A stretch of DNA of 64,000 bases, from NCBI GenBank assembly GCA_964429385.1, contig CAYSBR010000017.1, forward strand, positions 1-64,000, in the 5' to 3' direction. Below the pieces are notes generated by a model, which ran no database searches, was not told the origin of the DNA, and saw only the letters and a program-made list of their open reading frames with translations. The DNA comes from UBA2377 sp964429385 (GTDB lineage Bacteria > Verrucomicrobiota > Verrucomicrobiia > Opitutales > Opitutaceae). A program made the translations under genes and the position numbers. Shown here piece after piece: positions 43,813 to 52,255 of the stretch. Positions within the stretch are counted from its first letter, which is position 1. The number at the start of each line of letters is the position of its first letter.

Positions 43813-46050
43813 GTGGCCCAACCCGCATCCAGTTCCCTCACCGGCGTCCTTGAGCGCATCATCTTCTTCAACGAGGAAAACCACTACACGATCGCGGAAT
43901 TGAAGCCCGATGACGCCAAGGCCGCCGAGGCACGCGTCACCATCACCGGAGCCCTGCCCGGTGTGCAGTGCGGCGAGACACTCCAGCTCACCGGCGAGTG
44001 GACGAAACACGCCCAGCACGGCGCCCAATTCAAGGTCGTCTCGTTCAAGAGCGAGCTGCCCTCCTCCGTTTACGGCATCCGCAAATACCTCGGCAGCGGC
44101 CTCGTGCCCGGCATCGGCAAAATTTACGCCAACAAGATCGTGGACGCCTTTGGCACCGACACCTTCAAGGTGCTCAGCGAGGAGTCGGCCAAGCTCCGCA
44201 AAGTCCCCGGCATCGGCCAAGTCCGCGCCACTTCGATCAAGGCCGCCTGGGAAGAGCAGAAAACGCTGCGCGAGGTGCACATCTTCCTCCAGACCTACGG
44301 CGTCACCACCACACAATGCGTGCGCATCGTGAAAAAATGGGACATCGCCGCGCAGAAGATCATCTCGGCCGAACCCTACCGCCTTGCGCGCGAGATTGAC
44401 GGCATCGGCTTCAAGACCGCCGACCGCCTCGCCATCAACCTCGGTTTCGCCAACGACGCCCCGCCCCGCCTCGACGCCGGCCTCATCTACGCGCTCCAGA
44501 CGCTGGAAGAGGAAGGCCACACCGCCTTCCTGCGCGGGGACCTCGTGACGCATGCCTCCACGATGCTTGAAACCTCCGCCGAGCGCATCGAAGCCCGTAT
44601 CGACGCGCTGATCGCGGCAAGGGACCTCATCCAGAATCCGCCCGCGGACACTCCGCCTTCCCCGCTCCGCGATCCGCAGTCGTTCATCCAACTGCCGAAC
44701 AATGACCGCGCCGAGCGCAAGATTGCCGAGGTCGTGCAACGCCTGAACGCCGTGCCCTCCGGCCTACCACCGATCAAAATCGACGCCGCCGTCAAGTGGG
44801 CGCAGGACAAGGCCGGCTTCGAGTTCCATCCGCTGCAGTCCACCGCCATCGCCCACGCCCTCGCCCACAAATTCACCATCCTCACCGGTGGACCAGGTAC
44901 GGGAAAAACGACAATTTTGCGCGCGCTCGTGGATATTCTGAAGGCCAAGAAAGTGCGCGTCACTCTCGCCGCGCCCACCGGTCGCGCGGCCCAGCGCCTC
45001 GCCGAGACGACCGGCGGTTTCGCCTCCACCATCCACCGCCTGCTCGCCTACGACCCGGCCGGCGGGGGCTTCGTCCACAACGAGACCAAACCCCTCGCGA
45101 CCGATTTTCTCATCGTGGATGAATCCTCGATGCTCGACACCCGCCTCGCCGCCGCCCTGCTGCAGGCCGTGCCCGTGCGCGCGCATCTGCTCCTCGTCGG
45201 CGACATCGACCAGTTGCCCAGCGTCGGCGCCGGCAACGTGCTGAAGGACCTGATCGCCACCGAACGCCTGCCCGTCACCCGCCTCCAATTTGTTTACCGG
45301 CAGGGCAAGGAAAGCGCCATCGTCACCACCGCCCACGCCATCAACGAAGGGGTCGCCCAACCCCCGCCCGTGATCGCCGAGGTCGGCAAGGCCCAGTCCT
45401 GGAGCGACCTCAATTTCATCGCCGCCACCAGCGCCGAGGACTGCCTCGCCAAAATCGTCACGCTCTGCACCGAATTCATCCCGCAGCACTTCAAGTGGTT
45501 CAACCCCATCACCGAGATCCAGGTGCTCGCCCCGATGCACAAGGGCGTCGCCGGCGTCGCCAATCTCAACACCCGCCTCCAGGCCGCGCTCAACGGCCAC
45601 GCCCGCGGCCTCAAGACCGTCAGCGGCGAATACCGCCCGGGTGACAAACTCATCCAGCTCCGCAACAACTACGACAAGAGTCTCTTCAACGGCGACATCG
45701 GCACCGTCGTCAGTGTGGATCCCGCGCAGGGCACGCTCACCGCCGATTTCGACGGAGAGCAGCACGTCTTTGAACGCGGCGAGTTCGGCGATGTCGCCCT
45801 CGCCTACGCCATCAGCATCCACAAGTCGCAGGGCAGCGAGTATCCCGTGGTCATCATCCCATTCCTCAAGGGCCACTTCATGATGCTCCAGCGCAACCTA
45901 ATCTACACCGCGATCACCCGCGGCCGCAAAAAGGTCTTCGTCGTCGGCGAACCCGCCGCCTGGAGCATGGCCGTGCGCAACGCCGAGTCGAAGACCCGCT
46001 GCACGCACCTGCAGCCAAAGATTCTGACTCTGGCCGAAGGCGCCCGATAA
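43813..46050 (+). CDS. recD2: RecD-like ATP-dependent DNA helicase (RecD2)
   Basis: 745 residues, superfamily 1B 5'-3' helicase found without RecBC. The N-terminal region (LTGVLERIIFFNEENHYTIAEL, OB-like) and helix-hairpin-helix motifs (YLGSGLVPGIGKIYANKIV, KVPGIGQVRATSIK) are typical of RecD2. The motor has Walker A TILTGGPGTGKTTILRAL (near 355), DEExx-type LIVDESSMLD, LVGDIDQLPSVGAGNVLKDL, and the C-terminal motifs SIHKSQGSEYPVVIIP and YTAITRGRKKV. It acts in recombination and repair. The GTG at 43813 is the likely start (VAQPASSSLTGVLERI). Confidence 0.95.
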   Translation: MAQPASSSLTGVLERIIFFNEENHYTIAELKPDDAKAAEARVTITGALPGVQCGETLQLTGEWTKHAQHGAQFKVVSFKSELPSSVYGIRKYLGSGLVPGIGKIYANKIVDAFGTDTFKVLSEESAKLRKVPGIGQVRATSIKAAWEEQKTLREVHIFLQTYGVTTTQCVRIVKKWDIAAQKIISAEPYRLAREIDGIGFKTADRLAINLGFANDAPPRLDAGLIYALQTLEEEGHTAFLRGDLVTHASTMLETSAERIEARIDALIAARDLIQNPPADTPPSPLRDPQSFIQLPNNDRAERKIAEVVQRLNAVPSGLPPIKIDAAVKWAQDKAGFEFHPLQSTAIAHALAHKFTILTGGPGTGKTTILRALVDILKAKKVRVTLAAPTGRAAQRLAETTGGFASTIHRLLAYDPAGGGFVHNETKPLATDFLIVDESSMLDTRLAAALLQAVPVRAHLLLVGDIDQLPSVGAGNVLKDLIATERLPVTRLQFVYRQGKESAIVTTAHAINEGVAQPPPVIAEVGKAQSWSDLNFIAATSAEDCLAKIVTLCTEFIPQHFKWFNPITEIQVLAPMHKGVAGVANLNTRLQAALNGHARGLKTVSGEYRPGDKLIQLRNNYDKSLFNGDIGTVVSVDPAQGTLTADFDGEQHVFERGEFGDVALAYAISIHKSQGSEYPVVIIPFLKGHFMMLQRNLIYTAITRGRKKVFVVGEPAAWSMAVRNAESKTRCTHLQPKILTLAEGAR

Positions 46051-46056
46051 CCCGCC

Positions 46057-47175
46057 TCAAAGGCCGAGCAACCGCTTCACTTCGGACTCAAGCTTCGAGC
46101 CGCGCGCATTGCTGCTCGCGATCCGGCCGTCCCGGTCGATCAGCAGCATCGCCGGAATGCCCTTGATGGAAAACTCCTGCGCGAACTGGTTTTTCCACCC
46201 GAGGCCGTCGAAATGTTGCGGCCACGGCAGATCGTTTTCGCGGCAGAAATCGATCAGCTTCTGACGGTCGCGTTCCGTATCCAGCGAGATACCGATGATC
46301 TCAAAGCCTTGGGCGTGATACCGCTCATAAACCGCTTTGACATTCGGCAGCTCCTGAATGCACGGACCGCACCACGTCGCCCAGAAATCCACCAGCACCA
46401 CCTTGCCCCGCATCCGGGCCACATCGACCTCGCGGCCGTCCAACGCGGTGAAGCGCATCTCTATTTCCCGGCCTATCTCAATCCGGCTCAGGCTTTCGGC
46501 GACTGCGCGCACCGCGTCATTGGAGCTTTCCCGCATGCGTTGCAGATGCGCCGCCGCCGCTTCGACCGACTCCCGCTGCAGCCGCTCGTAATACCGCTGC
46601 TCGTATCCCGCGAGCTTCTCCTCATCCGGAAAGCGGCGCGCATATTCATCGAGCACCGCGCGGTGCGCGGGGGATTTCGAATCCGGCGTCATGTTGAGCC
46701 GCTGAAAATAAGCCGCGATGCCGGCTTTGACCGTCTCCTCCGGCACATCCGGCGCATTCAAAAGCTGGGCATAGAGGGCATCCGTATAGGCAGTCCAGGC
46801 ATCGCGCGCCGCCGTATCCCGCAGAAACGCCGGGGAGCCTGCATTCGCCGGATCTTCAACCACATCATAGATGTAGCCACTGAGGCTTCGCACTATCTCG
46901 ACCGCCGCGTTCCAACGGCGCGGGTCGGTCGGGAATTCCTCGAAGATGTCCCACGCCTGTCTTCTGACTTTGCGCGCGTTCTCCGTCATTGTCCGGTAGA
47001 GCACAAGCCGGTCCGCCCCCGCTGGGGGACGAACCTGCTTCAGGGACTCCAGCCGGGCCCAGGCCGCATCAAAGTCCAAACGGGGTTCAGACGTTCCGGC
47101 CATGCTGCGAGAGGGGAAAACTCCCACGGCAACGACCGCCAAACAAATCAAGGCAGAGGTTTTCAGTGTATTCAT
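46057..47175 (-). CDS. TlpA-like thioredoxin-domain protein, exported
   Basis: 372 residues. A signal peptide (NTLKTSALICLAVVAVGVFPS, residues about 2-26) fixes the start at 47175. A helical region (30-225) of unknown type is followed by a TlpA/ResA-like thioredoxin domain: MRGKVVLVDFWATWCGPCIQELPNVKAV with the CGPC redox pair, and IKGIPAMLLIDRDGRIASS with the cis-Pro. Membrane- or periplasm-located thiol reductases of this class are common beside TonB receptors in Bacteroidota and Verrucomicrobiota. It starts 39 bases after the receptor stop and is likely co-transcribed with it. Confidence 0.88.
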   Translation of the reverse strand: MNTLKTSALICLAVVAVGVFPSRSMAGTSEPRLDFDAAWARLESLKQVRPPAGADRLVLYRTMTENARKVRRQAWDIFEEFPTDPRRWNAAVEIVRSLSGYIYDVVEDPANAGSPAFLRDTAARDAWTAYTDALYAQLLNAPDVPEETVKAGIAAYFQRLNMTPDSKSPAHRAVLDEYARRFPDEEKLAGYEQRYYERLQRESVEAAAAHLQRMRESSNDAVRAVAESLSRIEIGREIEMRFTALDGREVDVARMRGKVVLVDFWATWCGPCIQELPNVKAVYERYHAQGFEIIGISLDTERDRQKLIDFCRENDLPWPQHFDGLGWKNQFAQEFSIKGIPAMLLIDRDGRIASSNARGSKLESEVKRLLGL

Positions 47176-47214
47176 AGGGTGGGAATGATAACCGCCCACG
47201 GGGCGGCGATGGCA

Positions 47215-50200
47215 TCAGAAGGTGCGACGCAGCGAGACCGCAAACCGGCGCAGTCTCGAATCGAGGACGGTGTTGTCGGGAAAATAGAGGTAGTTGAACG
47301 GCGGAACCCGATTGAAGACGTTGTAAACAGTAAGGCTGAGCTTGGTGTCGGCCAAGGCATGCCGCAGCCAGTCACCCTGCCCGCTCAGCCACGCCGCCTT
47401 GGCAAAATCATAGCTGTATTGCGCATCCCAGCGGATTGCCGAGAGAGTGAAGATCTCCGTGGGCGCGCCGCGGGAGGCATCGCGATAGGTGGTCATCGCC
47501 CCCAGCCCCCAGGCATTGCGGAAAACAAAGACACTGCCGTTGATCTGCACAGGCAGACTGTCGGTGCTGACCGTCGGAGTGGGCAGTCCACCCGGCGAAG
47601 GGATCGAGATATTCCGGGTGTACTTTGTTCCGCTCGCACCCGCCTGCAGGCCGCCCCAGCCGAAGTCGCGATCGTAGCGGATCCCGACATCATAGCCCGT
47701 GGTCTGGCTCAACGCCACGTTGATGGCGCGCAAATCCGCCGCGATCACCGGTCCGGCCCAGCCGGGCTGGTCCGTCGGCAAATTCGGCCCGCGCGTGATG
47801 CGCTCGGGAAAGAGCGTCGCCATCTGGTTGAAAGTGAGGGTGGCGATCCGGCCTTTGTAAGAGCTGTCGAACCAGTCGAACGAAAGGGACAAACCTTCGA
47901 CCGCCGGAATTTCCAGCACCAGCCCCGCCGTGGTATTTTCCGAAATCTCCGGACGCAGGGTGGGATTGCCGCCGTTGATCTGGGGATGCACCGGATTGAC
48001 CGTATCACCACGCAGAGGATCGAGGTTCGCCGCAATCGCCACGGTCGTGCTATTGACCTGCCGGACCGGCTGGGTGCGCTGCTGCAAAGTCGGAATCTTG
48101 GAGCCCTCACCGTAACTGCCGCGCAACAGCATCCAGCGAACCGGCCGCCAGGCGACACCCACCCGGGGATTCTTGGAGGTGACATCATCACCGTAATCCT
48201 CAAAGCGGTAGGACGCCGAGAGATTCAGCTGGTGCAACCCCGGCCGGCGATGCCGCCCGCCGAAAATCGGCACGTTCACCTCGGCAAAGTAGGCGTTGAT
48301 CTCATCGTTGCCCGGCAAGGCGGTCATCGTATCCGTGGCGGCGCGCAACGGGAAATCGGCATACTCCTCACGGCGCTCAACCCCGAACGCAGCGCCAATA
48401 TCGCCCGCCGGCAGGGTCCAGACCGGGCCGTCCACCTGCAGGGTGTAAACCCAGGTTTGCGTCTTCTCCTCGTTGCGCGTCAGCGTCGTCAACGCCTCGA
48501 TCACGCCGGGCTCATTCGGGTTCCCCACCAAGGAGCTGTCATAAAAGAGATTAGGCGTCCGGCCGGCGGCGACTGCCGCGGCAAAGAGCGCGGCGCCAAT
48601 CGACGTGCCCCCCTCGCCATCAAGCCGGGTGTGACTCGAAGTCTGACTGATGGAAGCATCATAGCGCCAGCCCTTGGGCAGGTTGCCCGCCGCGCCCAAC
48701 GTGAACGCCCGGCTTTCATCGGTTGAAACAAGCTCGGGCTGCAGGTCGAAGAACACCTTGTTAAGAACGATCGGGATACCAAACGGGTTTCCCGCATACC
48801 CCGCAGGGATGGAAAGCCCCGCCGCCTCGATTGGGGCCGAAAACTGGTGGTTCCGATTCCGCCCTGCCCGCACGGTGGCATAGAGCTCAAGCCAGTCACG
48901 CCACGCGTAGTCGAATTTCCCGAGCACGGAGTAGCGTTCGTAGGAGGCGGCAAACTGGGTGTATCGGGCCGCGTCATACGGCGTCCCAATCGCCCCGGCG
49001 GCCGCGTAATCCGCAATTGTCAGGCCGGTCCCGTCCGTGCCGGACGGGATCGCCGATTGCGTGGAACCGAGCCCGGGCAGCGGCACGCTGCCGGTGCGGC
49101 TGACCCGGCCGGCGCCCACCGGAATGGTGGTGGAGCGGCGATCGATCCCACCGTAGGCCCGGCGGTCGAAACTCGCGAGAAAATCGCGGTCCCTGAGCAT
49201 CATCTCATTGGACTCCTCCCACGAAGCGGTCAGAAGCCCGCGAAATTTACCCGAACCAAAACCGTGCGACAGGCTGCCGCTGACAACCCCGACGTCCGTA
49301 TCAAAGGTGTTTTCATAGCCCAGGCGGAGCTCGGTTCCGGAATAATGTTTCTTGAGGATGACATTGATGACACCCCCCATCGCATCCGCTCCATAGGCGG
49401 AACTCGCGCCATCGAGCAGCACTTCAATGCGATCAACCGCGGCCAGCGGAATTCCGTTGAGATCGAATCCGTCGCGACCGCTGGCGAGGTTGTTCTTCGG
49501 CGCACGTTTGCCATCGATCAGGAGCAGGGTCGCCCCGGCCGGCGCTCCGCGCAAAGAGGCGGTGACCAGACCCGCGGTATGGCCGATATGGGTCGGGGTC
49601 CCGTAAGTCACGATGCCACCGGTCGAAAAATCAATGCTGGCACCGAGGCCGTTCTGGGTGCTGGCCTGCCCGGTCGTAAAGGAGGAGACTTGGGGGATAT
49701 AACGGAGCACGTCGCCGATGCTCTGCGCTCCGGTGCGCTCGATCTGCTCGCTGTCGATCACATGCACGGGCTGCGCGGTCGCCTCGGCGAGGAGTCCGCG
49801 AATACGCGAACCGGTGACCTCGACCTTGTCCAGGATAACGGCACCGTCCTCAACCCGACTGTTGTTTTTTACCGCCGCCTCCCGCGTCTCGGCGAGGCGG
49901 CGGGGGACGTTTTTTGCTTCTTCGGGGGTCTCCTGGCGCACGGCAAAAGCGCCCGTGGCTTCATCTTTTGTCGCCACGAGACCGGTGCCGGCCAGCAACG
50001 CGTGAATGGCCTCCTGCGCCGTAAACTCACCCCGCACGGCCGGTGTGCGCACCCCGCGCACGGCCCGCGCGGCAAACAACGTCTCGCGCCCCGAGGTCTC
50101 GGAAAACTGTTTCAGCGCCGCCGCCGCCTCACCGGCGGGGATGTCGTAGATCGTTTTGGATTCTTCAGCGGCCAAAGCCGTGGCCAGCAACAGAACAGCG

Positions 50201-50241
50201 CCGGCATACGCGACGCGCAGTAGAAGGGAGAATGCTCGCAT
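47215..50241 (-). CDS. TonB-dependent receptor with N-terminal STN signalling domain
   Basis: 1008 residues. A signal peptide (RAFSLLLRVAYAGAVLLLATALA) sets the start at 50241. It is followed by an STN domain (IYDIPAGEAAAALKQFSETSGRETLFAARAV, residues about 30-105), a plug domain (VTGSRIRG, QSIGDVLRYIPQVSS, then DRIEVLLDGASSAYGADAMGGVINVILKK) and a 22-strand barrel ending in ...RRFAVSLRRTF with a terminal Phe. The STN domain transmits substrate occupancy to FecR-type anti-sigma proteins; fecR and sigma genes lie directly upstream. The plug (TASLRGAPAGATLLLIDGKRAPKNN) is of the type found in carbohydrate or peptide receptors. The substrate is unknown. Confidence 0.92.
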   Translation of the reverse strand: MRAFSLLLRVAYAGAVLLLATALAAEESKTIYDIPAGEAAAALKQFSETSGRETLFAARAVRGVRTPAVRGEFTAQEAIHALLAGTGLVATKDEATGAFAVRQETPEEAKNVPRRLAETREAAVKNNSRVEDGAVILDKVEVTGSRIRGLLAEATAQPVHVIDSEQIERTGAQSIGDVLRYIPQVSSFTTGQASTQNGLGASIDFSTGGIVTYGTPTHIGHTAGLVTASLRGAPAGATLLLIDGKRAPKNNLASGRDGFDLNGIPLAAVDRIEVLLDGASSAYGADAMGGVINVILKKHYSGTELRLGYENTFDTDVGVVSGSLSHGFGSGKFRGLLTASWEESNEMMLRDRDFLASFDRRAYGGIDRRSTTIPVGAGRVSRTGSVPLPGLGSTQSAIPSGTDGTGLTIADYAAAGAIGTPYDAARYTQFAASYERYSVLGKFDYAWRDWLELYATVRAGRNRNHQFSAPIEAAGLSIPAGYAGNPFGIPIVLNKVFFDLQPELVSTDESRAFTLGAAGNLPKGWRYDASISQTSSHTRLDGEGGTSIGAALFAAAVAAGRTPNLFYDSSLVGNPNEPGVIEALTTLTRNEEKTQTWVYTLQVDGPVWTLPAGDIGAAFGVERREEYADFPLRAATDTMTALPGNDEINAYFAEVNVPIFGGRHRRPGLHQLNLSASYRFEDYGDDVTSKNPRVGVAWRPVRWMLLRGSYGEGSKIPTLQQRTQPVRQVNSTTVAIAANLDPLRGDTVNPVHPQINGGNPTLRPEISENTTAGLVLEIPAVEGLSLSFDWFDSSYKGRIATLTFNQMATLFPERITRGPNLPTDQPGWAGPVIAADLRAINVALSQTTGYDVGIRYDRDFGWGGLQAGASGTKYTRNISIPSPGGLPTPTVSTDSLPVQINGSVFVFRNAWGLGAMTTYRDASRGAPTEIFTLSAIRWDAQYSYDFAKAAWLSGQGDWLRHALADTKLSLTVYNVFNRVPPFNYLYFPDNTVLDSRLRRFAVSLRRTF

Positions 50242-50422
50242 GGTGTTGTGGTGAGTCAGGCCGGCGGAGGCCGGCTTCTTTAAGAGACGAAGCGGCGTCA
50301 CAAACCCGTAACGATTTTTGCGCGCAATCCCGCGCGGGTGCATTTCCCGCACAAAGGCCGCAGGCTTTTCCCTGGCCCTGCCCCATTGAGCCGCCGCCCC
50401 TCCACCGCACTCAGAGCCCACT

Positions 50423-51481
50423 TCATCGCACCCGCCGCAACACCGTGCGATGCTCGGCTACCCGCTCCGCATGCACGCCCAGTCCGGTGTCGTTGACCAG
50501 CAGACGGATGAAACCCTCCACATTGTCCGGCCGGAAGGTCCCGCCAATACGCAGCGCGCTGAGTTCGGCATCACCCAGCTCGATCTGGTGGCGGTTCAAA
50601 CGATTGAATTCCGCGAGCACGGCATCCAGCGGAGTCTCCTCGAATTGCAATCGCGGCGCCTGCCAGGCAAGCTCGCGGGCGATTTCTCCGGGACCCACCG
50701 GTTCAATCCTCGCCGGCGTATCGCCCGCCCGCGGGCCCAGCGGCACCACCACCCGCTGCCCCCCGGAAACCAACATCCCGCCCCCTTCCTCCGAACCCAC
50801 CGGCCGTTCATCCTGCGATGGGCCCCCGGTGACCAGCACCCGCCCTTCGGTGACCAGCACCTTCACCTCGCTCGCATCAAGCCTCACGCTGAAAGCGGTC
50901 CCGACCGCACGCACTTCCACCCCGGCCACCTCAACGACAAACGGCCGCTGCGCGTCCTTCCACACGCTGAAATGCGCCTCGCCTCCGGCCAGCTTCACCC
51001 GGCGCTCCTTTTCAGAATACTGCACCGCCAGCTCCGTGCCGTCCTTCAGTTCCGCGCGCGATGCATCCGGCAGAGCGATACGCTCATTCACGCGCAAGTA
51101 GGATTTGGGCGCAGCCAAACGGGTTCCAGCCTGTTCCGCGGCGAGCGCGCCGGGCGACCGCCATGACCACACAAACGCCAGCAACGCCGCCGCCGCCAGA
51201 CCGCCGGCCCAGAGCCAGACCTGCCGGGGCCGTCCGCGAACCGGAGGGGCAAACAGATCCGGATTGGGCTCCGTGTCATGCGCGGGCGTCCACTCATAGA
51301 GCTGCATCATTCGTTCCAAAGCCGCCGCATGGCGGGAGACCGCCTCGGCATGCCGCGGGTCGGCGGCCAGCCATTGCATGTAGTTGTCCTGTTCGGCCGG
51401 GGTCAGGCCGCGGTCGCGGCGGGAGAGCCATTGGGCGGCCGCAGCATCGATGGTGTCGGTAGTCGCGGAATAGGGGTTCAT
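50423..51481 (-). CDS. FecR-family anti-sigma / signal-transduction protein
   Basis: 352 residues. The cytoplasmic N-terminal domain (DAAAAQWLSRRDRGLTPAEQDNYMQWLAADPRHAEA, DUF4880-like) binds the sigma factor. A membrane segment (VWLWAGGLAAAALLAFVWSW) lies near 88-108. The periplasmic FecR domain begins at YLRVNERIALPDASRAELKDGTELAVQYSEKERRVKLAGGEAHFSV, and a C-terminal STN-like part (LEETPLDAVLAEFNRLNRHQIELGD) contacts the receptor. It lies between the sigma gene (12-base gap) and the receptor. Confidence 0.93.
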   Translation of the reverse strand: MNPYSATTDTIDAAAAQWLSRRDRGLTPAEQDNYMQWLAADPRHAEAVSRHAAALERMMQLYEWTPAHDTEPNPDLFAPPVRGRPRQVWLWAGGLAAAALLAFVWSWRSPGALAAEQAGTRLAAPKSYLRVNERIALPDASRAELKDGTELAVQYSEKERRVKLAGGEAHFSVWKDAQRPFVVEVAGVEVRAVGTAFSVRLDASEVKVLVTEGRVLVTGGPSQDERPVGSEEGGGMLVSGGQRVVVPLGPRAGDTPARIEPVGPGEIARELAWQAPRLQFEETPLDAVLAEFNRLNRHQIELGDAELSALRIGGTFRPDNVEGFIRLLVNDTGLGVHAERVAEHRTVLRRVR

Positions 51482-51493
51482 AACAAAAAGAGC

Positions 51494-52021
51494 TTAATGA
51501 TAATGCGGGCTGGCAAAGAAAGCGGCACAGGCACGGATTCCCTGCGCCATCTGCTTTTCCACGGTGCTTTCGGAAACCCCCAGCTTGGCGGCAATCTGCT
51601 TCTGCGTGAGACCGTAGGCCGTGCGCAGCGTGAAAATCTGCCGCACACGCTCAGGCAACGACTGGATGGCCTTGGTCAGAAGTTCGAGCTCCTGCTGCTT
51701 GCTGACGCGAGCGACAACATCGTCGCCATCCATCAAGACAGCAGGATCGGTGTCATCCGTGATCGGCTCAAACGAAACCACCCGTTGACGCCGGACGACG
51801 TCGAGCGCGAGATTGCGGGCGGTGGTGAAGAGCAACGCCCGGGATGAGCGGATCGCGCTCACCTCGCGCGCCTGCACGACACGATGCAGGCTCTCCTGCA
51901 CGATATCATCCACATCCGGCAGCGTCGGAAAACGGGCCAGCAGCCAGGCACGCAACGCCGGCCGGTGCGGCTGCACCTCCGTGACAAACCAACGGGCGGC
52001 ATCGGGATCAATCGGCGGCAT
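51494..52021 (-). CDS. ECF RNA polymerase sigma factor (FecI type)
   Basis: 175 residues. Region 2 (LRAWLLARFPTLPDVDDIVQESLHRVV, then LLFTTARNLALDVVRRQR) and region 4 (AIQSLPERVRQIFTLRTAYGLTQKQIAAKLGVSESTVEKQMAQGI) are complete. Cognate to the adjacent FecR protein. It probably transcribes the receptor operon when the receptor is loaded. The 234-base divergent gap upstream (52022-52255) contains an AT-rich block near 52080-52095 but no promoter I can assign with confidence. Confidence 0.94.
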   Translation of the reverse strand: MPPIDPDAARWFVTEVQPHRPALRAWLLARFPTLPDVDDIVQESLHRVVQAREVSAIRSSRALLFTTARNLALDVVRRQRVVSFEPITDDTDPAVLMDGDDVVARVSKQQELELLTKAIQSLPERVRQIFTLRTAYGLTQKQIAAKLGVSESTVEKQMAQGIRACAAFFASPHYH

Positions 52022-52255
52022 GAAAACGGAAAAAACTATTCCCCTCCATGGGGGATATCGAGAGCTTTGCCCTCGGCGGGAAAATTTAATTACGGCCCGC
52101 TTCAGTTCATCCGTCTATAGCCTTTGCACTCTCCGGCAGCCCAAAGGCCCGGCCGTGCCACCCATCCCCTTGCCGGACCGCTGAACCCGCTCCGTGCGTG
52201 TTCCATCGCTAAGCGCTTGGCGGCGGGCATCCGCCGGCTAAGCTGGACCCACCAC

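Noticed and set aside
50260..50275. GCCGGC/GCCGGC hairpin in the receptor leader considered as a riboswitch
   Set aside because: The stem is six bases, of common GC-rich sequence, with no conserved aptamer motif around it.
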